A stretch of DNA of 64,000 nt from Flavobacteriaceae bacterium (GTDB lineage Bacteria > Bacteroidota > Bacteroidia > Flavobacteriales > Flavobacteriaceae), in assembly GCA_947373225.1 (NCBI GenBank), contig CANBWX010000003.1:1-64000 (forward strand). Direction: 5' to 3'. Positions 44,338 through 53,700 of the stretch are shown here, in pieces (positions within the stretch are counted from its first letter, which is position 1; each line of letters starts with the position of its first letter). A model generated the notes under the pieces. That model saw only the letters and a list, made by a program, of their open reading frames with translations. It was not told where the DNA came from and did no database searches. Both the position numbers and the translations under genes were made by a program.

Positions 44338-44356
44338 TATATTTGTCACAAAAATA
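44338..44356. promoter_or_regulatory. Overlapping divergent -7 elements of folP and DUF1599
   Basis: TATATTTG at 44338-44345 reads towards folP, and TATTTTTG on the minus strand (44349-44356) reads towards DUF1599. The two match TAnnTTTG and lie three bases apart, so polymerase could not occupy both at once. Confidence 0.45.
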
Positions 44357-44408
44357 AGGATAATTTTTTTGAATGATGAATGATGATTAACGATTTTTGA
44401 ATTTTAAA

Positions 44409-45239
44409 ATGACAATAAACTGCAAAGGACAACTTATCGATTTATCTATTCCTAAAGTTATGGGGATTTTGAATGTAACGCCCAACTCTTTTTTTGACGG
44501 TGGAAAGTATAAAAACGAAAGTGAAATACTATCTCAAGTGGAGAAAATGCTTAATGATGGCGCAACTTTCATCGATATTGGTGCGTATTCAAGCAAGCCC
44601 AATGCCGACTTTGTTTCGGAAGAAGAAGAATTGCAACGAATTGTTCCGATTGTGAATCTTATTCTAGAAAATTTCCCCGAAACTTTAATTTCAATTGATA
44701 CTTTTAGAAGTGAAGTTGCTCAAGCTTGTATCGAAAATGGTGCGGCGATTATCAATGATATTTCGGCAGGAAATCTGGATGATAAAATGCTGGAAACTAT
44801 TGCCAAATATAATGTTCCTTATATCATGATGCACATGCGCGGGACGCCAAAAACCATGCAAATCATGACCAATTATGAAAATATTGTCAAGGAAATGCTG
44901 TTTTATTTCTCTGAAAAAGTGGCAAAAGCAAGAAGTTTAGGAATTAATGATTTGATTCTTGATCCTGGTTTTGGTTTTGCCAAAATAGTAGAACAAAATT
45001 ATGAGGTTTTGCAAAAAATGGAATTATTTAATACTTTAGAATTGCCAATTCTTGTTGGTTTTTCGAGAAAATCAATGATTTATAAATCGTTAAATTCCAT
45101 TGCCGAAGAAGCCCTAAACGGAACCACTGTTTTGAATACTTTAGCCTTGACAAAAGGAGCAAAAATCCTTCGCGTTCATGATGTTAAGGAAGCGATGGAA
45201 TGTGTTACTTTATATACTAAAACAAATCAAAAATTATGA
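44409..45239 (+). CDS. folP: Dihydropteroate synthase
   Basis: FolP condenses 4-aminobenzoate with the pterin pyrophosphate to form dihydropteroate in folate synthesis, and is the sulfonamide target. The TIM barrel has GILNVTPNSFFDGG, the FIDIGAYSSKP motif (more commonly DIGGxSTRP), ILDPGFGF and GFSRKSM. The substitution to AYSSKP keeps the serine and lysine-type contacts and is common in Bacteroidota. I use the ATG at 44409 (276 residues); the track starts four codons earlier at a TTG. Its stop overlaps the following lipoprotein ATG by four bases. Confidence 0.95.
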   Translation: MTINCKGQLIDLSIPKVMGILNVTPNSFFDGGKYKNESEILSQVEKMLNDGATFIDIGAYSSKPNADFVSEEEELQRIVPIVNLILENFPETLISIDTFRSEVAQACIENGAAIINDISAGNLDDKMLETIAKYNVPYIMMHMRGTPKTMQIMTNYENIVKEMLFYFSEKVAKARSLGINDLILDPGFGFAKIVEQNYEVLQKMELFNTLELPILVGFSRKSMIYKSLNSIAEEALNGTTVLNTLALTKGAKILRVHDVKEAMECVTLYTKTNQKL

Positions 45240-45856
45240 AATATTGTAGTCTAATTATATTATTTATTTTGTTTTCTTGTGGAAATAAGGAAGATATTTT
45301 ATTACCAAAATCGAATGTGACGGCGGTTTCGGATATTGTAGATCATTCGCCTATTTATATCTTTTTTAGAACTAAAGAAAAAGATACTTTGGTCGAAGTC
45401 AATAAGAAAAATGAGATTATTTCGACCAATTGGATTTTTAATATCGACAAGCGTTTGCCTTTACGATTAGTAATTCCAGAAGTGATGAAGTTGCAAGATA
45501 AAAAGCGAAAAGAAGTCGCTCACAAAAACGATGATGCCAAAAATTATTATTCGTATGCGGATAGTATTCACAAGAATTTGGCGTTTTTGCCTTTCACGGA
45601 AGTGGTTTATAAATTAGAAAAACCAAAATCAGGATTGGTAATATTTTTTGATAAACACAACGAAATTACTGTTAATAATGTGCCTGTAAAACGAGCAGAT
45701 TTGCGTAAATATTTGAGTTCAATTTCAAACGAGAATTCTAATGTATTGCAATTTTGCTTTGCTAAGAATATGACTTATGGAAGTTACCTTCAGAACGAAA
45801 TTTTCATCCAAAGTTCCGTAATAAATAAGATTACGAAAGAAGAGTTTGTTTATTAA
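45236..45856 (+). CDS. Lipoprotein of unknown function, coupled to folP
   Basis: I do not recognise the family. The 206-residue protein has a lipobox (LFSC, cysteine 15) after a short hydrophobic signal. It then has a mixed alpha/beta region with IYIFFRTKEKDTLVEVNKKNEI, a helical PEVMKLQDKKRKEVAH segment and a beta-rich end. The segment SGLVIFFDKHNEITVNNVPVKRADLRKYLS faintly recalls the periplasmic domain of ExbD/TolR, but there is no inner-membrane anchor. ATGA overlap with folP indicates coupled translation. It converges on rlmH 22 bases away. Confidence 0.65.
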   Translation: MKYCSLIILFILFSCGNKEDILLPKSNVTAVSDIVDHSPIYIFFRTKEKDTLVEVNKKNEIISTNWIFNIDKRLPLRLVIPEVMKLQDKKRKEVAHKNDDAKNYYSYADSIHKNLAFLPFTEVVYKLEKPKSGLVIFFDKHNEITVNNVPVKRADLRKYLSSISNENSNVLQFCFAKNMTYGSYLQNEIFIQSSVINKITKEEFVY

Positions 45857-45878
45857 AAACTTAATATGAATTCTTAAA

Positions 45879-46352
45879 TTACTGGTGATGATAGGGTTCG
45901 TTCTTCAAAATCGTGAATCCGCGGTATAATTGTTCTATAAAAAATAATCGCACCATTTGGTGCGAAAATGTCATAAGCGACAGCGATATTTTACCATTTG
46001 CTTTGGCATATATTGCATCCGAAAATCCGTAAGGTCCGCCAATAACGAAAACCAAAGTTTTTACTCCGGAATTCATTTTCTTCTGTAATTCCTCTGAAAA
46101 TGCCATACTCGAAAAGGTTTTTCCGTTTTCGTCCAATAAAATAAGTTGGTCTGTTGGTGTTATTTTTGCCAAAATCAATTCGCCTTCTTTCTCCTTTTGT
46201 TGACTTTCCGACAAGTTTTTTACGTTCTTAATATCAGGAATTATCTCTAAATCGAACTTGATATAAAACGATAATCGTTTTTGATATTCATCAATTAAAG
46301 ATTGAAGATTTTTATTGTCGGTTTTGCCAATGGCAATGAGTTTGATGTTCAT
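45879..46352 (-). CDS. rlmH: 23S rRNA pseudouridine-1915 N3-methyltransferase RlmH
   Basis: RlmH methylates pseudouridine 1915 in helix 69 of 23S rRNA using S-adenosylmethionine. The 157-residue SPOUT protein has the knot motifs LILLDENGKTFSS and FVIGGPYGFSD. The C-terminal SLSLMTFSHQMVRLFFIEQLYRGFTI and the ending NEPYHH are nearly invariant. It is transcribed alone and precedes the PAS kinase region, which lies on the same strand 286 bases upstream. Confidence 0.97.
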   Translation of the reverse strand: MNIKLIAIGKTDNKNLQSLIDEYQKRLSFYIKFDLEIIPDIKNVKNLSESQQKEKEGELILAKITPTDQLILLDENGKTFSSMAFSEELQKKMNSGVKTLVFVIGGPYGFSDAIYAKANGKISLSLMTFSHQMVRLFFIEQLYRGFTILKNEPYHHQ

Positions 46353-46638
46353 TTTTTGGAATTAAATAAAAAGCAAAGGTATAAAAAGTGAGTAGGAAAT
46401 ATTTATGCCTAATAAAGTATTTTGTAGTAATTGAAAAATAGTAATGGAAAGAATTCAGTCTCTTTTTCTTAAAAAAATAAGTAATACTATTTCAAATCCA
46501 TATCAGAAAAAATGATGGTACTTTGTAAAGCATAATTTTAATTTAGGATTACAGTATTAAATATTCAGAACGAAAAATATTTTAAAATTGACCCTTTGAA
46601 TTATTAAATTAATAGTAAAATTTCTGTTTTTATAAAAT
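46353..46638. promoter_or_regulatory. rlmH upstream region with a -7 element
   Basis: On the minus strand TACCTTTG (46374-46381) matches TAnnTTTG, 21 bases before the rlmH ATG. The remainder of this 286-base interval is AT-rich with no gene, clear hairpin or terminator after the kinase gene. Confidence 0.4.
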
Positions 46639-49600
46639 TCACGAAAAATATTTTTCTATCATATGAATCAAATTGTCTTTGTTTATTGGCTTAGAAATAT
46701 AATCATTACATCCTGAATCTATTGCCTCTTTTCTGTCGCTACTTAGCGCATTGGCAGTTTGGGCAATAATAATTATGTCTTTATTGAACTGCCGTATATA
46801 CATAGTGGCTTCATAACCATTCATCTCGGGCATATTTACATCCATCATAACTAGATCTATGTCTGGATTGTTCTCACAAGCTTGAACGGCTTGAATTCCT
46901 GTGCTTGCAATTAGTATTTCTTTGCTAAAAGGCGATAACACTTTAGAAATTAATAGTTTAGAAATGGGGTCGTCTTCGGCAATTAATATTTTTAGTTTTT
47001 TGAATTGAACTTCTGATTCCTTTTCCTTTTCCTGATTCGTTTTTATAACAGGAGTTTCATTTTTAGGTTTTGTATTATAAGGGATAGTGAAATAAAATGT
47101 AGAACCAATTCCTACTTCGCTTTCTACCCAAATTTTTCCGCCTAGCATTTCGACATAAGCCTTGGAAATAGATAATCCTAAACCTGCTCCTTGAAAAGCT
47201 CTTTTGTCGGAAATATCAGCTTGGATAAAACGGTCAAAGATGGCGTGCATCCTATCGTTTGGAATTCCTATTCCGGAATCTTTGACAAAAAATTCTAGTT
47301 CTGTAGCTCCGTTATTTTCTTTTGTAATGTATCCAAAATTGATGCTGCCTTTGTCACAAAATTTTATGGCATTTTTGACCAAATTAATTAGAATGGCATA
47401 GATTTTTGAGTTATCGGTATTAATGAAAGCTTGATTTGGGGCAAGTCCGTTTTCGAACCCAAAATCAATTCCTTTATTAGTAACTTCTGGTTTAAAGAAA
47501 TCAAATATGTATTCAATATGCTCATTGATATTAATTTCCGTTAAAGAAACTTCCATTTGGTTGGATTCAATTTTAGAAATATCAATAATATCATTGATAA
47601 TATTCAGAAGGCGATTGCCACTTTCATCGATTATTTTGATATATTCTTGCTGATTTTCATTTGAAAGATTAGCTTCTTTAAGTAAGTTCGTAAAACCTAG
47701 AATCCCATTCATAGGAGTACGAATTTCATGGCTCATATTTGCGAGAAATGCTGATTTTAGTCGGTCACTTTCCTCAGCACTTTCCTTGGCCTTTATGATT
47801 TCATCTTCTGCATTTTTAATTTCAGTGATGTCATAGCGAATCGATAAATACTGAAAAGGTTTATTATTTGCATCTAAAAATGGAACAATTGTAGTATGTA
47901 TCCAATTAAATTCATTGTTTTTAGTTTTGTTTTTAATTGCACCACTCCATACTTTTCCTGAGATAATTGTATCCCACATTTCTTTAAAAAATGCTTTAGA
48001 ATGATGATTTGAACTTATAATACTATGTGTGTTTCCTATCAATTCTTCTCTACTAAACTGAAATGTTCTGCAAAAATTATCATTTACAGTTTTTATTATT
48101 CCGTTTTCATCGGTAATATTAATTATTGCAGATTCGTCTAGTGCAAATTTATAATCTTCCAACTCTTTCCTACTTTTAGAAAGTGCTATTTCTGTTTTTT
48201 TTCGTTCATCAATATTTTGTAAACTTCCATTTATTCGCGTTGGTTTTCCATTTACAAACTCCGTTTCGCCAATAATCTTTACCCATAAGTAATTTCCTTT
48301 TGCTGTTCTAAAATTTAATTCTAATTCCCATTTTTCTCCGTTTCTAATTCCATTTTCTATTGCAAAATTAATTTCTTTACTTTTTGTTTCAAGGTTAAAA
48401 AAAGGAATAAAATTTTCAAGGTCAATTTTAAAATCATTTTCCACTTCAAGAATACTCATCGTAATGTCTGAAAGAGTGAACATATAGTTGGATAAATTTA
48501 TTTCCCAAGCTCCTAGATGTGCAATTGTATTAACTTTTGCCAATAAATTTTCTAAGTTTTTTTTATAGGTTATATCACGAATAGAATATTGTACAGCAGG
48601 CTTTCCATTATAATTAATCATTAAGCCTTGACTTTCAATATTTATTATTGATTTATCTTGAGTAAACAATTTTAATTCTGTCATTGGGACAGAATCCCCT
48701 ATTTTTTCTAGCTTTTTTATTCTTTCCGCAACTGTATGATGGTAATTAGGAAGAATCCAATCTAAGATTGATTTACCTATTAAATCATCTTTGCTATTCG
48801 CATTTAAAGTTTTAACAGTTGTAGGATTTACATAAATTATTTTATTTTTTCTATGCACAAGAATTGAGTCTGGCGACCACTCAACAAGGGATCTATAGCG
48901 TTCTTCACTTTCTTTTAATGATTTTTCATTTTTTTTACGTTCGGTAACGTCAGTGATGAAATTCATGCTTGCAGGACTGCCTTCCCAATCAATTTTAACA
49001 CCGCTAAATTCAAGCCATCTTATAGAAGAATCTTTATTTATAAATTTTACGTTATATCTTTTTTGAACTTCTTCTCCATTAATTCGCTTTTGGTAGTTCT
49101 CCATCAACATTTCTCTATGATCTGGATGTATGAAGTTTATAAAAGGAATTGTCAAAAGTTCTTTTTCGCTATAACCGCTAATTTCGGAGACTTTTGCATT
49201 GACAAATTTTAGATGAGTTCCTTGTCCAACTAAAATTCCTTCATTTGATGATTCCACCAAGAGTCGATAGCTATTTTCCTTTTCTTGAAGCTTGATTTCG
49301 GCTTGTTTTTGTTCAGTAATATCTCTGGCAACAGCTATAACAACAGATTTTCCAAAATAAGTGCCTAAAGTTAAATTGACGTTTTTTTGAAAAATTATTC
49401 CGTCTTTGGTAATTGCCCAAAAATAAAAATTTTGAGGTTTACCATTTCTGGCTAATTCAATTGATTTGGCAATTTTATTTAAATCGTTTTTATCAGGTGC
49501 AGAAACATATTCGGGATTTTTACCAATTAAATGCCCTGTTTCATAACCATATTTTGTATCAGTAGCTTCATTTACATAAAGAAAATATCCGTTTTCGTCA

Positions 49601-50541
49601 AGAATATAAATTAATTCGGTAACGCTGTTTAATATGTCTCGATAAGTAATTTTAGAAAGATTTACATATTCTTCAGCCAGCTTTCGTTTATTTATATTTT
49701 GATGTGTTCCTGATATTTTTATGGGATTACCCTCTTTGTCTTTTTTGTTAATTTTTCCTTTATCCAGAATCCAAATCCAATCTCCATTTTTATGCTTCAT
49801 TCTTAATTCACACTCATAATAATCTAACTCTCCATTAATATGTTTTTTAAGTAATTCATCTGATTTTTTTAGATCATCAGGATGTGTAAGTCTTCTCCAA
49901 GTTTTTAGGTTTAATGGCATTAGTTCTTCTAGTGTATAACCAATCATTTCTGCATATTGATTATTATATAAAACGGTTCCGGTTAAAAAATTCCATTCCC
50001 AAGTCCCTACATTTGTTCCTTTTAAAATTGCGGACAATCTTTCTTTTTCTTCCCAAATTGTAGCCTCATCTTGTTTGAATTTTGTAATGTCAACAGCTAT
50101 TATATCACAATTTTCTTCATTTTCTATTACTAAACCCTTTAGCTGAACATAAGTTAGTGTGCTGTTTGTATCTATAAAGCTAAGCTCACAGTTTATAGCG
50201 GTTTTATCAGTAAATATTTTTTCAAAAAAGTCATGAAAAATAGACTTTGAATCTTCGGTAATGTAAATGTCAAAAAGAGTGTTTATTATTTGTGAATTTT
50301 CTTTACCAATCATTTTAGAACCAACAAGATTTAGATTGATTATGGTACCTGTTCTGGAAAGAGTAAAATGTCCAGATGCTGAATGATTGAATAATTCAGT
50401 GTATTTTTTAGAGGTTAATTCTGCTTTATTTTTTGCAATTAAGAGTTCTTTTTCCGACAACTTTAGTTGTTCATTTTCTCTTTTCAATTCTTGAATGAGT
50501 TTTTGTACTTCGGATTCTGAATTGTTATTGTCGTCAACCAT
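46639..50541 (-). CDS. Seven-PAS hybrid histidine kinase with receiver (paralogue A)
   Basis: This 1300-residue protein has no signal or transmembrane segment, so it is probably cytoplasmic. A short coiled-coil start precedes about seven PAS/PAC units (roughly 45-155, 165-285, 300-415, 425-535, 545-660, 670-785 and 800-915), many ending with DITE-like PAC ends (DITEQKQ, DVTERKK, DITYKK). HisKA carries H938 in NMSHEIRTPMNG. HATPase motifs are LVKNAIKFCDKG, VKDSGIGIP and GAGLGLSISK. A C-terminal receiver has phospho-acceptor D1234 in VMMDVNMPEMNG. No output domain is fused or adjacent, so phosphorelay to an unlinked partner is likely. It is a close paralogue of the next gene. Confidence 0.93.
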   Translation of the reverse strand: MVDDNNNSESEVQKLIQELKRENEQLKLSEKELLIAKNKAELTSKKYTELFNHSASGHFTLSRTGTIINLNLVGSKMIGKENSQIINTLFDIYITEDSKSIFHDFFEKIFTDKTAINCELSFIDTNSTLTYVQLKGLVIENEENCDIIAVDITKFKQDEATIWEEKERLSAILKGTNVGTWEWNFLTGTVLYNNQYAEMIGYTLEELMPLNLKTWRRLTHPDDLKKSDELLKKHINGELDYYECELRMKHKNGDWIWILDKGKINKKDKEGNPIKISGTHQNINKRKLAEEYVNLSKITYRDILNSVTELIYILDENGYFLYVNEATDTKYGYETGHLIGKNPEYVSAPDKNDLNKIAKSIELARNGKPQNFYFWAITKDGIIFQKNVNLTLGTYFGKSVVIAVARDITEQKQAEIKLQEKENSYRLLVESSNEGILVGQGTHLKFVNAKVSEISGYSEKELLTIPFINFIHPDHREMLMENYQKRINGEEVQKRYNVKFINKDSSIRWLEFSGVKIDWEGSPASMNFITDVTERKKNEKSLKESEERYRSLVEWSPDSILVHRKNKIIYVNPTTVKTLNANSKDDLIGKSILDWILPNYHHTVAERIKKLEKIGDSVPMTELKLFTQDKSIINIESQGLMINYNGKPAVQYSIRDITYKKNLENLLAKVNTIAHLGAWEINLSNYMFTLSDITMSILEVENDFKIDLENFIPFFNLETKSKEINFAIENGIRNGEKWELELNFRTAKGNYLWVKIIGETEFVNGKPTRINGSLQNIDERKKTEIALSKSRKELEDYKFALDESAIINITDENGIIKTVNDNFCRTFQFSREELIGNTHSIISSNHHSKAFFKEMWDTIISGKVWSGAIKNKTKNNEFNWIHTTIVPFLDANNKPFQYLSIRYDITEIKNAEDEIIKAKESAEESDRLKSAFLANMSHEIRTPMNGILGFTNLLKEANLSNENQQEYIKIIDESGNRLLNIINDIIDISKIESNQMEVSLTEININEHIEYIFDFFKPEVTNKGIDFGFENGLAPNQAFINTDNSKIYAILINLVKNAIKFCDKGSINFGYITKENNGATELEFFVKDSGIGIPNDRMHAIFDRFIQADISDKRAFQGAGLGLSISKAYVEMLGGKIWVESEVGIGSTFYFTIPYNTKPKNETPVIKTNQEKEKESEVQFKKLKILIAEDDPISKLLISKVLSPFSKEILIASTGIQAVQACENNPDIDLVMMDVNMPEMNGYEATMYIRQFNKDIIIIAQTANALSSDRKEAIDSGCNDYISKPINKDNLIHMIEKYFS

Positions 50542-50667
50542 AAAATGGGGCGGTTTATGAATTATACATCTGTTGATCCCTATTTATTATCAAGTTCTGG
50601 TTTTTTAAATGACTAAATAATATATTATTTGCGAGGTTATTTTTTACTCTACCTTATATGAATATAA

Positions 50668-50690
50668 AAACGGATTAGTTGTTTAAAAAG
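50668..50690 (-). promoter_or_regulatory. Upstream block shared with paralogue B
   Basis: ACGGATTAGTTGTTTAAAAAG lies about 130 bases before the paralogue A ATG and resembles ACGGATTCTTTGTTTAAAAAA at the same distance before paralogue B. It is a candidate promoter or control element kept after duplication. A TATATTCA near it resembles a poor -7 element. Confidence 0.4.
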
Positions 50691-50758
50691 TGAATTTAAA
50701 TAATTTTTTAAGATTATTTAACAAATATAATAAATAATTCATAAAGATTTCAATGTAA

Positions 50759-53700
50759 TTAAATTTCTGCAAAATATTTCTGAATGGTGCGCATTAAAAC
50801 TTCTTTATTTATAGGTTTAGAAATATAGTCATTACATCCCGAATCTATTGCTTTTTTTTTATCGTTACTTAGTGCATTGGCAGTTTGTGCAATAATAATT
50901 ACGTCTTTATTGAATTTTCGAATTTGCTGGGTGGCTTCATGACCGCTCATTTCGGGCATATTAATATCCATCATTACCAAATCGATATCAGGAATGTTTC
51001 GGCAAGTTTCTATGGCTTGAATTCCGGTACTCACTTTTAGAATTTCTTTACTAAAAGGCATTACGGCTTTAGAAATTAGTAGTTTTGATATTGGATCATC
51101 TTCAACAATTAGTATTTTTAGTTTTTTGATTTGAATTTCTGATTCTTTTTCTTGAGTATTTTTTATGGCAATAGTTTCACTTTTTGGTTTTGCATGGTAA
51201 GGAATAGTAAAATAAAATGAAGAACCTATTCCTACTTCGCTTTCTACCCAAATTTTTCCACCTAACATTTCGACATAAGCTTTAGAAATAGATAGCCCTA
51301 AACCTGCGCCTTGAAAAGCTCTTTTATCAGAAATATCAGCTTGTATGAAACGATCAAATATGGCTTGTTGTCTATTATTTGGAATTCCTATCCCGGAATC
51401 TTTTACATAAAATTCTAGTTCAGCAGCTTCATTATTTTCTTTTAAGTTGTAACCAAAATTTATGGTGCCTTTATCACAAAATTTTATCGCATTTTTTACT
51501 AAATTGATCAAAATTGCATATAGTTTTTCACTGTCCGTTTTTATAAAAGCTTCATTTGTGGCTAGTCCATTTTCGAAACTAAAATCGATTCCTTTATTAG
51601 TGATTTCGGGTTTAAAGAAATTAAAAATGTATTCAATTTGATGGTTGATATTCGTATCTGTGTTAGAAACTTCCATTTGTCTAGATTCGATTTTAGATAT
51701 ATCAATAATATCATTGATAATGCTTAGCAATCGAACACCACTTTCGTCGATAATTTTGATGTATTCTTGTTGATCTTCACTAGAAAGATTAGCCTCTTTG
51801 AGCAAGTTGGTAAAACCTATAATTCCGTTCATTGGAGTCCTAATTTCATGGCTCATATTAGCAAGGAAAGCGGATTTGAGTCGGTCACTTTCCTCGGCAT
51901 GTTCTTTGGCTTTTATAATTTCTTCTTCGGCATTTTTAACTTCGGTAACGTCAAAACGAATGGCTAAATACTGAAAAGGCTTGTTATTCGTGTCTAAAAA
52001 CGGAACAATAGTAGTATCTACCCAATAGAATTCATTACTTTTCTTTTTATTTTTAATTACACCCCGCCATACATTTCCGGTGCTGATAGTTCTCCATAGT
52101 TCTTTGAAAAATTCTTTAGAATGATAGTTTGAATTAACAATTTTGTTTGTGTTTCCTAGTAATTCTTCTCTGCTAAATTGGGATATTTTACAAAAATTAT
52201 CATTTACGTTTTTTATTATTCCATTTTTATCTGTAATAGCAATAATTGCCGATTCGTCAAGAGCAAACTTATAATCCTCAAGTTCCTTCATATTTTTATG
52301 AAGCGCTATTTGTGTTTGTTTGCGTTCATTAATATCCTGAAAACTGCCGTTTATTCGTGTTGGTTTTCCGTTGATGAATTCGGTTTCTCCAATTATTTTT
52401 ATCCACAAATCATTTCCTTTACCCGTTCTTAAATATAGTTCTAGTTCCCATTTTTTTTCATTTTTCATTCCATATTCTGCTACAGAAAAAATTTCGTCTC
52501 TTTTTGTTTCAAGGTTAAAATAAGGGAAAACATTTTCAAGATTAATTTCAAAATCTTTTTCTACTTCTAATATATCTTTTGTAATATCGGACATAGTAAA
52601 CTGGTAGTTAGATAAATCTAATTCCCATGCACCTAAACGAGCAATTTTATTGACTTTTATTAATAAATCTTCTAATTCTTTTTTATAACTAATGTCACGT
52701 ATAGAAGCCTGAACGGCAGGTTCCCCGTCATAAATAATCAATATAGATTGTGTTTCAACATTTATAATTTTGCCGTTTAGATTAAGAAATTTTGCTTCTG
52801 ACATAGGATTAAAATCTCCAATATTTACAAGCAATTTTGATTTTTCTAACATTAAATTAAGGTAATCTGGGTGAATTAAATCGAATATAGATTTACCTAT
52901 TAAATCATTATCAGATTTTGCTTTGACTGCCTTTGTAGCTGCTGGATTTGCATAAAGTATTTTACCATTTCTATGTACAACTATAGCTTCTGGCGACCAT
53001 TCTACAAGAGAGCGATAGCGATCTTCGCTTTCTATTAATGACTTTTCAGTTTTTTTGCGTTCGGTGATGTCAGTGATAAAATTCATACTTGCTGGTTTGC
53101 CTTCCCAATCAATTTTGACACCGCTAAATTCGAGCCATTTTATGGTGCTATCTTTTTTTATAAATTTTACGGAGTAATTGTTTTCAAGTACTTCTCCATT
53201 AATTCGCTTGCTGTAGTTCTCCATCAACATTTCTCTATGATCTGGATGTATGAAGTTTATGAACGGAATTGTCAAAAGCTCTTTTTTGCTATAACCGCTA
53301 ATTTCGGATACTTTTTTATTGACAAACTTTAGATGTGTTCCTTGGCCAACTAGAATTCCTTCATTTGATGATTCTACTAAAAGACGATACCGATTTTCAC
53401 TTTCTTGAAGTTTAAGATCAGCTTGATTTTGTTCGGTAATATCTCTGGCAACAGCAATAACGGCAGGTTTCTCAAAATAAGTGCCTAAAGTTAAATTGAC
53501 TTCTTTCGGAAAAATAATTCGGTCTTTGGTAATTGCCCAAAAATAAAAATTTTGAGGTTTCCCTTTTCTGGCTAATTGAATAGCTCTTGCAATCTTATTT
53601 AAATTGTTTTTTCCAGGTGCGGAAAGAAATTCTGGGCTTTTACCAATTAAAAAGTCTCTTTCATAACCATATTTTTTTTCGGTAGCTTCATTTACATAAA

